Positions 18,910-27,645 of a stretch of 64,000 nt of DNA are shown one piece after another (position 1 is the stretch's first letter; each line of letters starts with the position of its first letter). Made by a program: the position numbers and the translations under genes. This stretch comes from Elusimicrobiota bacterium. Its GTDB lineage: Bacteria > Elusimicrobiota > Elusimicrobia > 2-02-FULL-39-32. Under the pieces are notes generated by a model. The model had not been told where the DNA came from. It did not search any database and saw only the letters and a list, made by a program, of their open reading frames with translations. The stretch spans positions 1 to 64,000 of the forward strand of contig JAKFYJ010000002.1 in NCBI GenBank assembly GCA_021730935.1, in the 5' to 3' direction.

Positions 18910-21512
18910 CGACCGGAGAGCTCAGAGAAAAATTTCTTCAGTATTTTAAACGCAACGGCCACACCGTTGTGCCTTCGGATTCCCTGATTCCATCGGGGGA
19001 CCCAACGCTTTTGTTCACCTCCGCGGGCATGGTGCAGTTCAAGAAACATTTTTTGGGCCAGACGCGGCTGGATTTCACGCGCGCGGCAAGCTGTCAGAAA
19101 TGTCTCCGCACCTCCGACATTGAACGCGTGGGTCTCACGGCCCGGCACCTCACATTTTTCGAGATGCTGGGGAATTTTTCCTTCGGGGATTATTTCAAAA
19201 AAGAAGCCATCGCCTGGGGCTGGGAATTCCTCACGAAAGAAGCCGGGCTCGACGAAAAAAAACTGTATCCAACCATTTATAAAGACGACAACGAGGCTTC
19301 GGAACTCTGGAAAAAATTCGTTCCGGAATCCAGGATTGTGCGCCTCGGCGAAGAGTCCAACTTCTGGAACATGGGACCCACGGGACCTTGCGGGCCGTGC
19401 TCGGAAATTTTGTTTGACCGGGGAGAAGAATACTCCAAAGGACACGATTGCCCGGGCCCAGGATGCGACTGCGACCGATATATGGAAGTGTGGAACCTTG
19501 TGTTCACGCAGTTTGACCGCCAGACCGACGGGAAATTGGTTCCCCTGCCTCAAAAAAACATAGACACGGGCATGGGACTGGAACGGCTCTCCATGGTCGT
19601 GAACGGAAAAACATCTTCTTTTGAAACCGATCAGTTTGAAAACCTCATTCGGGAAATAAAATCCAAAATCGGCCAAAACGCGTCTGCAAAAAATGTCCGC
19701 ATCATATCAGATCACATCCGATCCTGCACTTTCCTCATTTCCGACGGTATTTTGCCTTCAAATGAAGGCCGGGGCTATGTTTTGCGCAGACTTTTGCGCC
19801 GCGCGCTTCGAGAAGGGTGGACTTTGGGAACGCGGGAACCGTTTTTGCATAAATTGGCCGCGATCGTTGCCCGCGACATGGGGCAAGGATACCCCGAACT
19901 GCCGGAACGCCTCTCGAACATTCAATCCATCATCAAGACCGAGGAAGAAAACACCCTTTCAACCATTGAAGTCGGGACCAAAACCCTCGAGACCGAAGTG
20001 AAAAAGATCAAAGGCATCCGCGAAATCGGCGGAGACATCGGCCAGGTGAAAATTCCAGGCGAAAAAGTGTTTCAAATTTATGACACCTATGGACTCGGGA
20101 AAGAAATTCAGACGGAAATCGTGAGGGATTGGGGCGGGGAACTGATTTTTTCCGAGGGCGAATATGCCTCGGCGAAAGAAAAAGCTGTGGCCGCGGCGCG
20201 TTCCGGATGGAAAGGGTCCGGCGAAAAAGACCTCACGCTTTATGCCACCCTGCAAAAAAAACTGGGCGCCACCGTTTTCAAAGCTTACGACTCCATGGAA
20301 CTCAAAACGAAAATCCTCGCCGTCATACAAGGCGGAAAGGAAACTGAAGAGCTGGCTCAGGGGAGTGAAGGAGAAATTCTTCTGGCTGAAACCCCATTTT
20401 ATGCGGAAAGCGGCGGACAGGTGGGAGACAAAGGTTTTATCGTCGGAGAATCAAGCGCCGCCAACGCCCTGGTCAAAGACACCCAGAGGCCGTATGAAGG
20501 CGTCGTCACGCACCACGTCTTCGTCACCGGGGGGAGAATTCGGCGCGGGGACGCGGTGACCGCAAAAGTGGATGAAGTTTTGAGGCGGCAAACGATGCGC
20601 CACCACACGGCAACGCACCTTCTGCACGCGGCCTTGAGAAAAATTTTGGGTCCTCAAGTCACGCAGGGAGGATCTTGGGTGTCTCCCGAAAAACTGCGCT
20701 TTGATTTCACTTTCCCAAGAGCGCTTTCAGAAGAAGAGCTGGTCTCCGTCGAGAAGGAAGTGAACGCGAACATCCTTGCGGACATTCCCCGAATCCGCAC
20801 GGAAGAAAGCCTTGAAGAGGCCAGAAAAAAAGGCGCCCTCGCCTTCTTCGGCGACAAATACGGCGCGAAAGTTTTTGTTCTCAATTACGGGACCGCCAGC
20901 ACGGAAGTCTGCGGCGGCACGCATGTCCTGAACACGGGAGACATCGGCCTGTTTAAAATTATGTCTCAGAGATCTGTCGGGTCCGGCGTGCGGCGCATTG
21001 AGGCCGCATCGGGCGAGAAGGCCAATGAATTCATCGCGGCGAGAGAAAAAAGTTTGAAGGAAGAAGAAGAAAGGCTCCGCGAAAAGTCGCGCGAAAAGGA
21101 AAAAAATTCGGCTCTCTCAAAACAGCGCGGAGAGGCGGACATCGCGGCGCTCCTGAACGCGTCTGAAACTTTGCCGTCTTCAAATAACGGAAACGTAAAA
21201 GTCGTTGCCGGAGAATTTGAAGCGGAGAGCGTCGACGCGCTCCGGGAAACGGCGGATCATGTGCGGGACAAACTTGGGAATGGAATCGTCATTCTTGCGA
21301 GCCGTTCCGAAGATAAAATTTCATTTGTGGTGACGCTCACGCCCGCGCTCAAAGACGCGGGATTTCACGCAGGAAAAATTGCCAAAGCTTTCGCTTCAAA
21401 GATCGGAGGCAGTGGGGGCGGCAGGGATTTGTTTGCTCAGGGAGGGGGAAAACCCGTCTCAAACCTGAAAGACATCCTCAAAGATTTCCCCAAAGAACTC
21501 TCCTCAAAATAA
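18906..21512 (+). CDS. alaS: Alanine--tRNA ligase
   Basis: Charges tRNA-Ala with alanine and edits mischarged tRNAs. 868 residues with all parts: class II core starting MTTGELREKFLQYF, HTVVPSDSLIP and MVQFKKHFLG, the tRNA-recognition region VLRRLLRRA, an editing domain with HHTATHLLH (about 565-573) and CGGTH (about 668-672), and a C-Ala domain from about 760 with GGSGGGRDLFAQGGG. The start is ATG 18906, not 18894, because it overlaps the upstream stop (ATGA) and matches the family N-terminus. Length is normal. Confidence 0.97.
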   Translation: MTTGELREKFLQYFKRNGHTVVPSDSLIPSGDPTLLFTSAGMVQFKKHFLGQTRLDFTRAASCQKCLRTSDIERVGLTARHLTFFEMLGNFSFGDYFKKEAIAWGWEFLTKEAGLDEKKLYPTIYKDDNEASELWKKFVPESRIVRLGEESNFWNMGPTGPCGPCSEILFDRGEEYSKGHDCPGPGCDCDRYMEVWNLVFTQFDRQTDGKLVPLPQKNIDTGMGLERLSMVVNGKTSSFETDQFENLIREIKSKIGQNASAKNVRIISDHIRSCTFLISDGILPSNEGRGYVLRRLLRRALREGWTLGTREPFLHKLAAIVARDMGQGYPELPERLSNIQSIIKTEEENTLSTIEVGTKTLETEVKKIKGIREIGGDIGQVKIPGEKVFQIYDTYGLGKEIQTEIVRDWGGELIFSEGEYASAKEKAVAAARSGWKGSGEKDLTLYATLQKKLGATVFKAYDSMELKTKILAVIQGGKETEELAQGSEGEILLAETPFYAESGGQVGDKGFIVGESSAANALVKDTQRPYEGVVTHHVFVTGGRIRRGDAVTAKVDEVLRRQTMRHHTATHLLHAALRKILGPQVTQGGSWVSPEKLRFDFTFPRALSEEELVSVEKEVNANILADIPRIRTEESLEEARKKGALAFFGDKYGAKVFVLNYGTASTEVCGGTHVLNTGDIGLFKIMSQRSVGSGVRRIEAASGEKANEFIAAREKSLKEEEERLREKSREKEKNSALSKQRGEADIAALLNASETLPSSNNGNVKVVAGEFEAESVDALRETADHVRDKLGNGIVILASRSEDKISFVVTLTPALKDAGFHAGKIAKAFASKIGGSGGGRDLFAQGGGKPVSNLKDILKDFPKELSSK

Positions 21513-21522
21513 CCCTCATTTT

Positions 21523-21945
21523 ATGATGACTGACTGGCGCATTTACGCTCTGGGATCGGCGTTTTTCGCGGGACTCACGGCGCTACTCGCCAAAAAAGGC
21601 GTTGCCGACATCCCTTCAAACCTCGCGACCCTCATCCGCACCTTCGTCATTCTTATATTGTTATCCGCGTTCGTTTTCGCTCGCAAAGAATGGATCAATC
21701 CGGCGTCCTTAAACCGCAGATGCCTGATTTTTTTGGTTCTCTCAGGAATTGCGACGGGACTTTCGTGGCTGTGTTATTATCGCGCTCTGCAGAACGGCCC
21801 GGTCTCGATGGTTCTTCCGATAGACAAATTGAGCCTCGTCTTCTCCGTTATCTTCGCTGTGTTATTCCTTGGGGAGAGGCTGGGAGCCCTTCAATGGGCC
21901 GGCGTTCTTTTTATGGTCTGCGGCGCGATGATGGCCGTTCTATGA
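21523..21945 (+). CDS. EamA-family half transporter (DMT superfamily)
   Basis: 140 residues forming about five membrane segments, i.e. a single EamA repeat. Seen: FFAGLTALLAKKGV at the N-terminus, SGIATGLSWLCYYRALQNGPVS and VLPIDKLSLVFSVIFAVLFLGERLG in the second half, matching the DMT signature. Single-repeat members act as dimers; the substrate cannot be read from sequence. It follows alaS after ten bases and converges with the minus-strand SGNH gene. Confidence 0.85.
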   Translation: MMTDWRIYALGSAFFAGLTALLAKKGVADIPSNLATLIRTFVILILLSAFVFARKEWINPASLNRRCLIFLVLSGIATGLSWLCYYRALQNGPVSMVLPIDKLSLVFSVIFAVLFLGERLGALQWAGVLFMVCGAMMAVL

Positions 21946-21976
21946 TATCGCAGTTCAAAAATCGTACGAGTTTCAG

Positions 21977-22951
21977 CTATTGGAAATATTGAGCGATTCT
22001 GGCATCACCCTTTAACCCCTGCCGAAGGGTTTTTGTAAATAACTCAGCTCCATATGTATTCAAGTGCGTGGCGTTATTGAAAATGGACATCGCGGAGCCG
22101 GGGTTCAAGTATAGAGATTGATTGTAGTCCAAATGAAGAACATTTTTCTCTTTGGCGATCCCGTCCACCAGACGGGCATATTTTATTCGAAGCTCTTTGT
22201 CAGGGCCTGTCAATGCCGGTTCATAGGACGGAAGGTTCACAAGAACGACGCTGATCCCATCCGCAAGAAACCGATCGATGAGGGCTCTGAAACAGCGCAA
22301 TTGCTCTGCTTGCTCAGATTCAGTCCCGGGGTCAAGCGGGCGGATGGTGTTGAGAGGCGGCCAGTCAGGCTGGATGCGCGCGCGGAACCCTTTGCTGAGG
22401 GGATCATCGATGACGGAGAGGCTTTTCACGTCAATTTTGAACAGATGAGATATCAGCTCGTTCCTATATTTGATGCAGGGGAAACGGTTTAAGATGAGGA
22501 TTTTTTTATTCAGATGCGGATCAAAGAGCGCCTTTAAAAAAACAGCATTGGAAAAATATTCGCTGTCCTGTTCAAACATTTTCTTGTGCGCAAATAAAAC
22601 CCAGTTATAACAATATAGAACCACTTTGGGTTTCTTGTAATACGGCCGCAGCAATCTTTCGTAAAAATCCAAAAAAAACGACGGGGACGAGCCGCCAATC
22701 GCAAAATTATAGACGCTGAAATTTCCGCTTTCCACAAACGCGGGGTTGACGCCCGTCTCGGCAGACGAATCGCCCAGGATGATCATGTCCGGACTTTCCT
22801 TGGGGTGTTTAATTTCATTGTATTTGCTTTCGCAAGGCCAAAAAGTCACGCGGTCCAAATAGACATTAATGGCGGACAATATAAGCGCAAAAACTGCGCT
22901 GAATAGAATGAGATTTTTAATAACGGCCTTCAACGGATTAGAATCCTTCAT
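21977..22951 (-). CDS. Membrane-anchored SGNH-like protein, partner of the MBOAT acyltransferase
   Basis: 324 residues: one N-terminal membrane anchor (about 8-30) and a large extracytoplasmic domain. It shows SGNH features: IILGDSSAETGV (GDS block, about 54-65), YNFAIGGSSP (block II glycine) and a C-terminal HLNTYGAELF that may hold the histidine. Such proteins (AlgX/AlgJ or DUF1574-like) complete O-acetyl transfer to exported polysaccharides with an AlgI-type partner. Start: ATG 22951, overlapping the MBOAT gene end by 14 bases. The target polysaccharide is unknown. The catalytic assignment is inferred from motifs. Confidence 0.75.
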   Translation of the reverse strand: MKDSNPLKAVIKNLILFSAVFALILSAINVYLDRVTFWPCESKYNEIKHPKESPDMIILGDSSAETGVNPAFVESGNFSVYNFAIGGSSPSFFLDFYERLLRPYYKKPKVVLYCYNWVLFAHKKMFEQDSEYFSNAVFLKALFDPHLNKKILILNRFPCIKYRNELISHLFKIDVKSLSVIDDPLSKGFRARIQPDWPPLNTIRPLDPGTESEQAEQLRCFRALIDRFLADGISVVLVNLPSYEPALTGPDKELRIKYARLVDGIAKEKNVLHLDYNQSLYLNPGSAMSIFNNATHLNTYGAELFTKTLRQGLKGDARIAQYFQ

Positions 22952-24410
22952 AAATAAAAGTATAGCTGTTATATTGTCCAAGGAAAATCAGTGAAAGCAG
23001 GAGGGCATAATACGCGCCCCACCGGAACCAAACGGGCATCTGAAAGAATTTCGATTTTAAAAAGGGATGTTCCTTGATCAGGTGGATTATTTCCATCGTC
23101 AGAATTCCAAAAACGATGGCGGCGAACACCGCGGGTTTGGAATTGCAATATTCATAATACATATATTGAGCCACAATGCGGGGGTTTAATTCGCGCAACA
23201 TCAGACTGAGAGAGGCGAAATAACACCTGAGAACATACACCGCCTGGGCGAAGGTGGGGACCCGCAGGAAAACAAAGGACAAGGCGACTGCATGGAACGT
23301 GATCAGGGGCGCCGCCAACTCCCGCCAGGCCCGAAGCGACTGAAAGGGTTCGAAGAACCGATCCCTCGACGCCTTTGTTAAAATCGAGCCCATGAGCCAA
23401 ACCCCGTGCAGGATTCCGAAAATCATAAAATTCCACGTCAGCCCGTGCCAGAGGCCGATCAAAATCATGTTGCTCATAATGGCAATGCACAGCCCCAGGG
23501 TCCCCAGGCGGCGCAATTTAATATTGAGCGGCGTGAATATATAGGCCGACAGCCATGACGTGAGCGTGATGTGCCATCTCCTCCAAAACTCCGGCAGGCT
23601 CGCGGCGTAAAACGGATTCCTGAAATTGGCGGGAGATTCAATGCCGAACAAGCGGCCGATGCCGACGGCGATGTCTGTAAACCCGGAAAAATCCGCATAA
23701 AGCTGAAAGGCATAAAAATAGACCGTCATAAAATAGATGAAGCCGTCCGTTTGCCCGATATTGGAATAGGCCTGGTCCACCCCGATCCGGAGCGTGTCCG
23801 CCACGACGATTTTTTTGAACAAGCCGAAAAGAATTAACCTGAGCCCTCCGGCGATTCGCTCTGAAGGGATCCCGTCCAAATGCCCGATCTGCCGAAAATA
23901 ATCCGCGGCGCTTTGAATCGGGCCGCTGACAATCTGAGGGAAAAAAGACACGTATCCTGCGAAGCGCACGAGGTCTCTTTCCGCCTTGATTTTGCGGGAA
24001 TAGACGTCAATCAAATACCCGATCACTTTAAAGGTGTAATACGACAACCCCAAGGGGATCAAAACTTCAGCGTGAGGAATTTTTATTTTTGAATCCGGAA
24101 AAAAACGATTGAAGGCTTCAAGCAAAGGACCCGCGACTTTAAATAGGATTAAAAACATCCCCGCCAAAATTGAATATTTTAGGATCTCCCACGGATGGCC
24201 TTCTGATTCATCCTCTTCGATTTTAATGGCGGACAAATAGGCCAGGACCGTGATGCCTGCCAATAAAACGGCGTATTTAACGCTCCAGGTCAGATAGAAA
24301 AGATACGAGAGAACAAGAAGATAGACGGTCCGATAGCGCGAGGGCAATTGGTAATAAATATAAACTGCGATCGCCAGAAGGGCAGGAAACTTAAAAGAGA
24401 TAAAGGACAT
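22938..24410 (-). CDS. MBOAT-family O-acyltransferase (AlgI/DltB-like)
   Basis: Polytopic membrane protein of 490 residues that probably passes acetyl groups across the inner membrane. About a dozen hydrophobic segments. Seen: FPQIVSGPIQSAADYFRQ, YAFQLYADFSGFTDIAVGIGRLFG, FWRRWHITLTSWLSAYIF, and the invariant MBOAT histidine in GLWHGLTWNFMIFG. These are the AlgI landmarks. It starts 15 bases from the tRNA-Arg 3' end, on the same strand, and is followed by the overlapping SGNH gene. Together they look like a minimal acetylation module. Confidence 0.9.
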   Translation of the reverse strand: MSFISFKFPALLAIAVYIYYQLPSRYRTVYLLVLSYLFYLTWSVKYAVLLAGITVLAYLSAIKIEEDESEGHPWEILKYSILAGMFLILFKVAGPLLEAFNRFFPDSKIKIPHAEVLIPLGLSYYTFKVIGYLIDVYSRKIKAERDLVRFAGYVSFFPQIVSGPIQSAADYFRQIGHLDGIPSERIAGGLRLILFGLFKKIVVADTLRIGVDQAYSNIGQTDGFIYFMTVYFYAFQLYADFSGFTDIAVGIGRLFGIESPANFRNPFYAASLPEFWRRWHITLTSWLSAYIFTPLNIKLRRLGTLGLCIAIMSNMILIGLWHGLTWNFMIFGILHGVWLMGSILTKASRDRFFEPFQSLRAWRELAAPLITFHAVALSFVFLRVPTFAQAVYVLRCYFASLSLMLRELNPRIVAQYMYYEYCNSKPAVFAAIVFGILTMEIIHLIKEHPFLKSKFFQMPVWFRWGAYYALLLSLIFLGQYNSYTFIYEGF

Positions 24411-24424
24411 ATAATAAATTTTTT

Positions 24425-24496
24425 TGTCCCCATGAGGATTCGAACCTCAATTTAGAGCTTCGGAGGCTCTCGCTCTATCCATTGAACTATGGGGAC
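24425..24496 (-). tRNA. tRNA-Arg (anticodon CCG)
   Basis: Complete cloverleaf on the minus strand: seven-base acceptor GTCCCCA/TGGGGAC, D arm with AATGGATA loop, anticodon stem AGAGC/GCTCT with loop CTCCGAA (anticodon CCG, reads CGG), four-base variable loop, T stem TGAGG/CCTCA with loop TTCGAAT, discriminator A. CCA is not encoded. 72 bases. Confidence 0.96.
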
Positions 24497-24657
24497 GAGG
24501 CGACGAATTATTTTATCAAATTTATCGCATTGAAGGTTGAAGATGAACTGAAAGACGGGGTTGCGCCGCAAAGAACGGATTTTTTCTCGATCTTGGGAGC
24601 GGAAACATTGATGAAATGAGGACTTGCCGCAATAAAGATGTCCGTCGGAAAATGGCC

Positions 24658-24686
24658 TTGATGTCAGGGGAGAAATGAGATAATAT
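24658..24686 (+). promoter_or_regulatory. Possible promoter with -10 box next to the start codon
   Basis: TTGATG (24658-24663), 17-base spacer, TAATAT (24681-24686), then six bases to the ATG at 24693. No Shine-Dalgarno sequence. One of several such start regions in the window. Confidence 0.45.
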
Positions 24687-24692
24687 TTAAAC

Positions 24693-25217
24693 ATGGACTC
24701 CAGAAAAGCGTTCCAGGAAATTCTCAAAAAAACCGCGGTGGTGGAGATGCCGAAACACAGAATTTCGACCTTCGGGCACACGCGGATCAAATATTTTTTT
24801 ATATCCGAAGTGCCGGCTCTCCCGGACCGCTCGCGCGTGAGGGAAGGGCTCGTGATCGCGGAAAGCCCCAAAATTATCACGCCTGAATTGTTGCGCGACA
24901 GGTTTGAAGGGTTCGGCGACGATTCAGAAGAGTTTGACCGCTGGATGAGCGAACAATATGGACAGTCCTTCAGGGGCCTGCAATATAAATTTAGAAATGA
25001 ATTTCATTCCGCGAAGGTGGAATATCTGCCTCTGGCGGCGCTTCGTGATAATATTCGGAAGACTTTAGTGACGGAAGAGCTTCAGAGGTCCGCCTTGATC
25101 CAGGGGCCGGACGCGTCCTGGCAGGTGTCTCTCATGAAGTTCGTTGTGGATGAATGCATGCGGTCCTTTTCGGAGAATATCCGGAACCTGGACGAGCATG
25201 GTTATTTCAAATCTTAG
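24693..25217 (+). CDS. Hypothetical protein
   Basis: 174 residues, soluble, no signal peptide and no family that I recognise. Mixed alpha/beta: a beta-rich first third (FGHTRIKYFFISEVPALP, REGLVIAESPKIIT about 35-64) and a helical remainder (RDNIRKTLVTEELQR about 117-131; a last helix around 145-165). It reads like a real gene because of good codon-position bias and a promoter-like sequence, and it is not overlapped by a better frame. It ends 4 bases inside the end of the convergent inositol-phosphate synthase gene. Confidence 0.68.
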   Translation: MDSRKAFQEILKKTAVVEMPKHRISTFGHTRIKYFFISEVPALPDRSRVREGLVIAESPKIITPELLRDRFEGFGDDSEEFDRWMSEQYGQSFRGLQYKFRNEFHSAKVEYLPLAALRDNIRKTLVTEELQRSALIQGPDASWQVSLMKFVVDECMRSFSENIRNLDEHGYFKS

Positions 25218-26560
25218 CCCTTCACCTCGTAATAATCCAATCCTGAGTGGTCCAGCACTTCTTCTCCCATCAAAATGCGGAGCGTGTTCTGCAGTTTCAA
25301 GTGCTGAATGAAGAGATCATGTTCAGGCCTCAAGTCCGGCCGAGCCATGGGCGACTTAAAATAGAACGAAAGCCATTCCTGGATGCCCGATAAACCCGCT
25401 CTTTGGGCCAAATCAAGGAACAAAACCAGATCCAGCACCACCGGGGCGGCCAAAATGGAATCCCGGCAAAGGAAATTGATTTTGATCTGCATGGGAAGCC
25501 CGCACCAGCCGAAAATGTCGATGTTGTCCCAGCCCTCTTTGGCGTCGCCGCGGGGAGGATAATATTCGATGCGGATTTTGTGATAGATGTCTTTATAAAG
25601 GTCCGGATAAAGATTTTTGTCCAGGATCGAGTCCAGAACGGAGGCCTTGGTCACTTCTTTGGACCGGAAAGAGCCCGGGTCGTCCAGCACTTCGCCGTCG
25701 CGGTTGCCCAAAATGTTCGTCGAGAACCAGCCGTGGAGGCCGAGCATCCTCGCCTGAAGTCCCGGAGCCAAAATCGTCTTCATGAGCGTCTGGCCCGTCT
25801 TGAAATCTTTGCCTGCGATAGGCACGGAATTCTTTCTCGCGAGCTCCTGCATGGCGGGAACATCGACGGAAAGGTTGGGCGCGCCGTTGGCATAAGGCGT
25901 GCCGGTCATGAGAGCGGCATAGGCATAAATCATCGAGGGGGGGATGTCTTTGGAATTATTTTTGAGGCCCTTCTCGAGCGAAGCGAGCGTCTCGTGAGTT
26001 TTGGTGGGCTTGGAATAAACTTCGGTGGAACCGCACCAGACCATCACCGCTCGGTCCAGTTTGTCTTTCTTCTTGCTGTTCTCGATGTCCTTGATGATGG
26101 CTTCGGCCAAGTGCATTTTGGTCTTGGCGTGCTTCACATTGGGGCCGTCGAGCCGTTTCACGAAATCTTTCTGGAAGACCGCGGACATGGGGCGGATGCT
26201 CGAGAGTTCGGACTTGACGGACTTCAGGCTTTCTTCGGGCAGCACTCCGGCTTTGATCGCGGTTTCATAGCAATTGTCTTTATAGATGTCCCAGCCATAG
26301 AAAGAAAGGTCTTTCAAGCCTGAGAGGGGAACGAATTCTTTGATCAGGGGGAACCGGGGTTCAGATCTTTTGCCCAGGCGGATGCGCTGAAGCTGAGTGA
26401 TGGAACCGAAAGGTTTCGCGAGGCCCTTTTTCATCATCTGCACTCCCGCGATGAAAGTGGTGGCGACAGCGCCCATGCCGGGCAAAAATACGCCGAGACG
26501 CCCTTTTGCCGGGGCGATGTTTTTGGCCAGTTCAGGATAATGCGAAGATTGATCGCTCAT
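25214..26560 (-). CDS. ino1: Inositol-3-phosphate synthase (myo-inositol-1-phosphate synthase)
   Basis: Converts glucose 6-phosphate to 1L-myo-inositol 1-phosphate with NAD+ as cofactor; the first step to all inositol compounds. 448 residues. Seen: GVFLPGMGAVATTFIAGV (Rossmann start, about 21-38), FVPLSGLKDLSFYGWDIY, the VMVWCGSTEVY block, KDFKTGQTLMKTILAPGL with its conserved lysines (about 210-230), and HGWFSTNILGNRDGEVLDDP. ATG 26560 is preferred over the ORF start at 26644, since it overlaps the stop of the preceding gene (ATGA). Last gene of the inositol operon. Confidence 0.93.
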   Translation of the reverse strand: MSDQSSHYPELAKNIAPAKGRLGVFLPGMGAVATTFIAGVQMMKKGLAKPFGSITQLQRIRLGKRSEPRFPLIKEFVPLSGLKDLSFYGWDIYKDNCYETAIKAGVLPEESLKSVKSELSSIRPMSAVFQKDFVKRLDGPNVKHAKTKMHLAEAIIKDIENSKKKDKLDRAVMVWCGSTEVYSKPTKTHETLASLEKGLKNNSKDIPPSMIYAYAALMTGTPYANGAPNLSVDVPAMQELARKNSVPIAGKDFKTGQTLMKTILAPGLQARMLGLHGWFSTNILGNRDGEVLDDPGSFRSKEVTKASVLDSILDKNLYPDLYKDIYHKIRIEYYPPRGDAKEGWDNIDIFGWCGLPMQIKINFLCRDSILAAPVVLDLVLFLDLAQRAGLSGIQEWLSFYFKSPMARPDLRPEHDLFIQHLKLQNTLRILMGEEVLDHSGLDYYEVKG

Positions 26561-27645
26561 GAGAATTTTCCGCTCCTTAAATGTAGTCCGATTAAAACGA
26601 GAAAGTATATTGGGGCGCCGACGGCACCCATCAACAGAAACCATTGAATTTTACCAAATATCGCGAGCAAAAGGACGAGATATATAAAATCGCGGCGGGC
26701 GAGGAAATCGATGAAACGCGTGGTGGACGAATCTTCCGAGACGGAGGTGAACAAGGGACCTTCGCCTTCTTTTTTGCGCATCGTGGTCCAATAAACAAAG
26801 GACGCGGAGAGGATCGTGCCCGAAATGGCGAGGGCGCCCGCGAGAGGAGCCCAGGGAGCGCCGGAATTGTTTTTCCAGCCCAGGGCGATGCAGAAAAACA
26901 CGGCGGAGTGGACGACATTGTCGCCGAAGAAGTCCAGCAGGCCCCCGAAACGGGACTCTTTATATTTGAGCCGCGCGATTTCTCCATCACAGCCGTCCAG
27001 CACGGAATGGAGCCAGAATAAAAATGCGCCGAGGACATGGTGGGCCCGAACCGGGCTTAAAAATAAAAATGCGCCCACGATGCCGGGAACCAGACTCAAG
27101 ACCGTCATCTGGTTGGGCGTGACAAAGGTGTTCGCGAGGAGACGAGTCACGGAGAGAGAGATTCTGCGTTCGAAATGTTTGGACATAAACCCTTCGGTGT
27201 CTTTGACGAGCCCTTTCAAAAGCCAGGATTTTATTTTGGGGATGTCGTCTTGGTCCTGAACGGGGATAAAATCTTTTGGGGTCAGGTTTATTTCACGGAG
27301 TTTCAGAGAACTTCGGACAAAACTCTGAAGATCTTCTGCGTTGACGGATTTTTTGACGCGCTCGGATATTTTGGAAGATTCAGATTTCAGCAATATGAAA
27401 TTCGGATTTTGGGGAGACATCACGGCCTCGCCTTCATGGATTTGCTCTGCGGCAAGGATTTTCCAGCAGTCCGTCGAGAAAAGGAAATTTGGAAACAGAA
27501 TCAGGCAGGCTTCCTGACACCCGTCTCGCGGAACGAAACCGGCTTTCTTGGCGCCCTTGGCGATGCGGTCCAAAACGGAGAGTCCCAGAATTTTCTTTTC
27601 GGAAACCCAGGCGAAATCACTGGGCAGGATCATGAGGGATTTCAT
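26557..27645 (-). CDS. CDP-alcohol phosphatidyltransferase with degenerate N-terminal nucleotidyltransferase-like domain
   Basis: Membrane enzyme that moves a phospho-alcohol from a CDP-activated donor. The C-terminal half (about 165-362) has the family motif DGCDGEIAR, then G, D and D spaced as expected (LLDFFGDNV), and six hydrophobic segments. The first 150 residues resemble the nucleotidyltransferase part of fused CTP:inositol-1-phosphate cytidylyltransferase / DIPP synthase proteins, but the GxGxR loop is missing, so it is likely inactive. The link KDTEGFMSKHFERRISL is typical for these fusions. The separate nucleotidyltransferase gene in this operon could supply the missing activity. 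Likely role: inositol phospholipid or inositol phosphodiester synthesis. Starts directly after the upstream stop (TAA-ATG). Confidence 0.88.
   Translation of the reverse strand: MKSLMILPSDFAWVSEKKILGLSVLDRIAKGAKKAGFVPRDGCQEACLILFPNFLFSTDCWKILAAEQIHEGEAVMSPQNPNFILLKSESSKISERVKKSVNAEDLQSFVRSSLKLREINLTPKDFIPVQDQDDIPKIKSWLLKGLVKDTEGFMSKHFERRISLSVTRLLANTFVTPNQMTVLSLVPGIVGAFLFLSPVRAHHVLGAFLFWLHSVLDGCDGEIARLKYKESRFGGLLDFFGDNVVHSAVFFCIALGWKNNSGAPWAPLAGALAISGTILSASFVYWTTMRKKEGEGPLFTSVSEDSSTTRFIDFLARRDFIYLVLLLAIFGKIQWFLLMGAVGAPIYFLVLIGLHLRSGKFS

Noticed and set aside
25403-26323. 306-codon plus-strand frame in the MIPS gene
   Set aside because: Antisense shadow; MIPS motifs on the minus strand are unambiguous.
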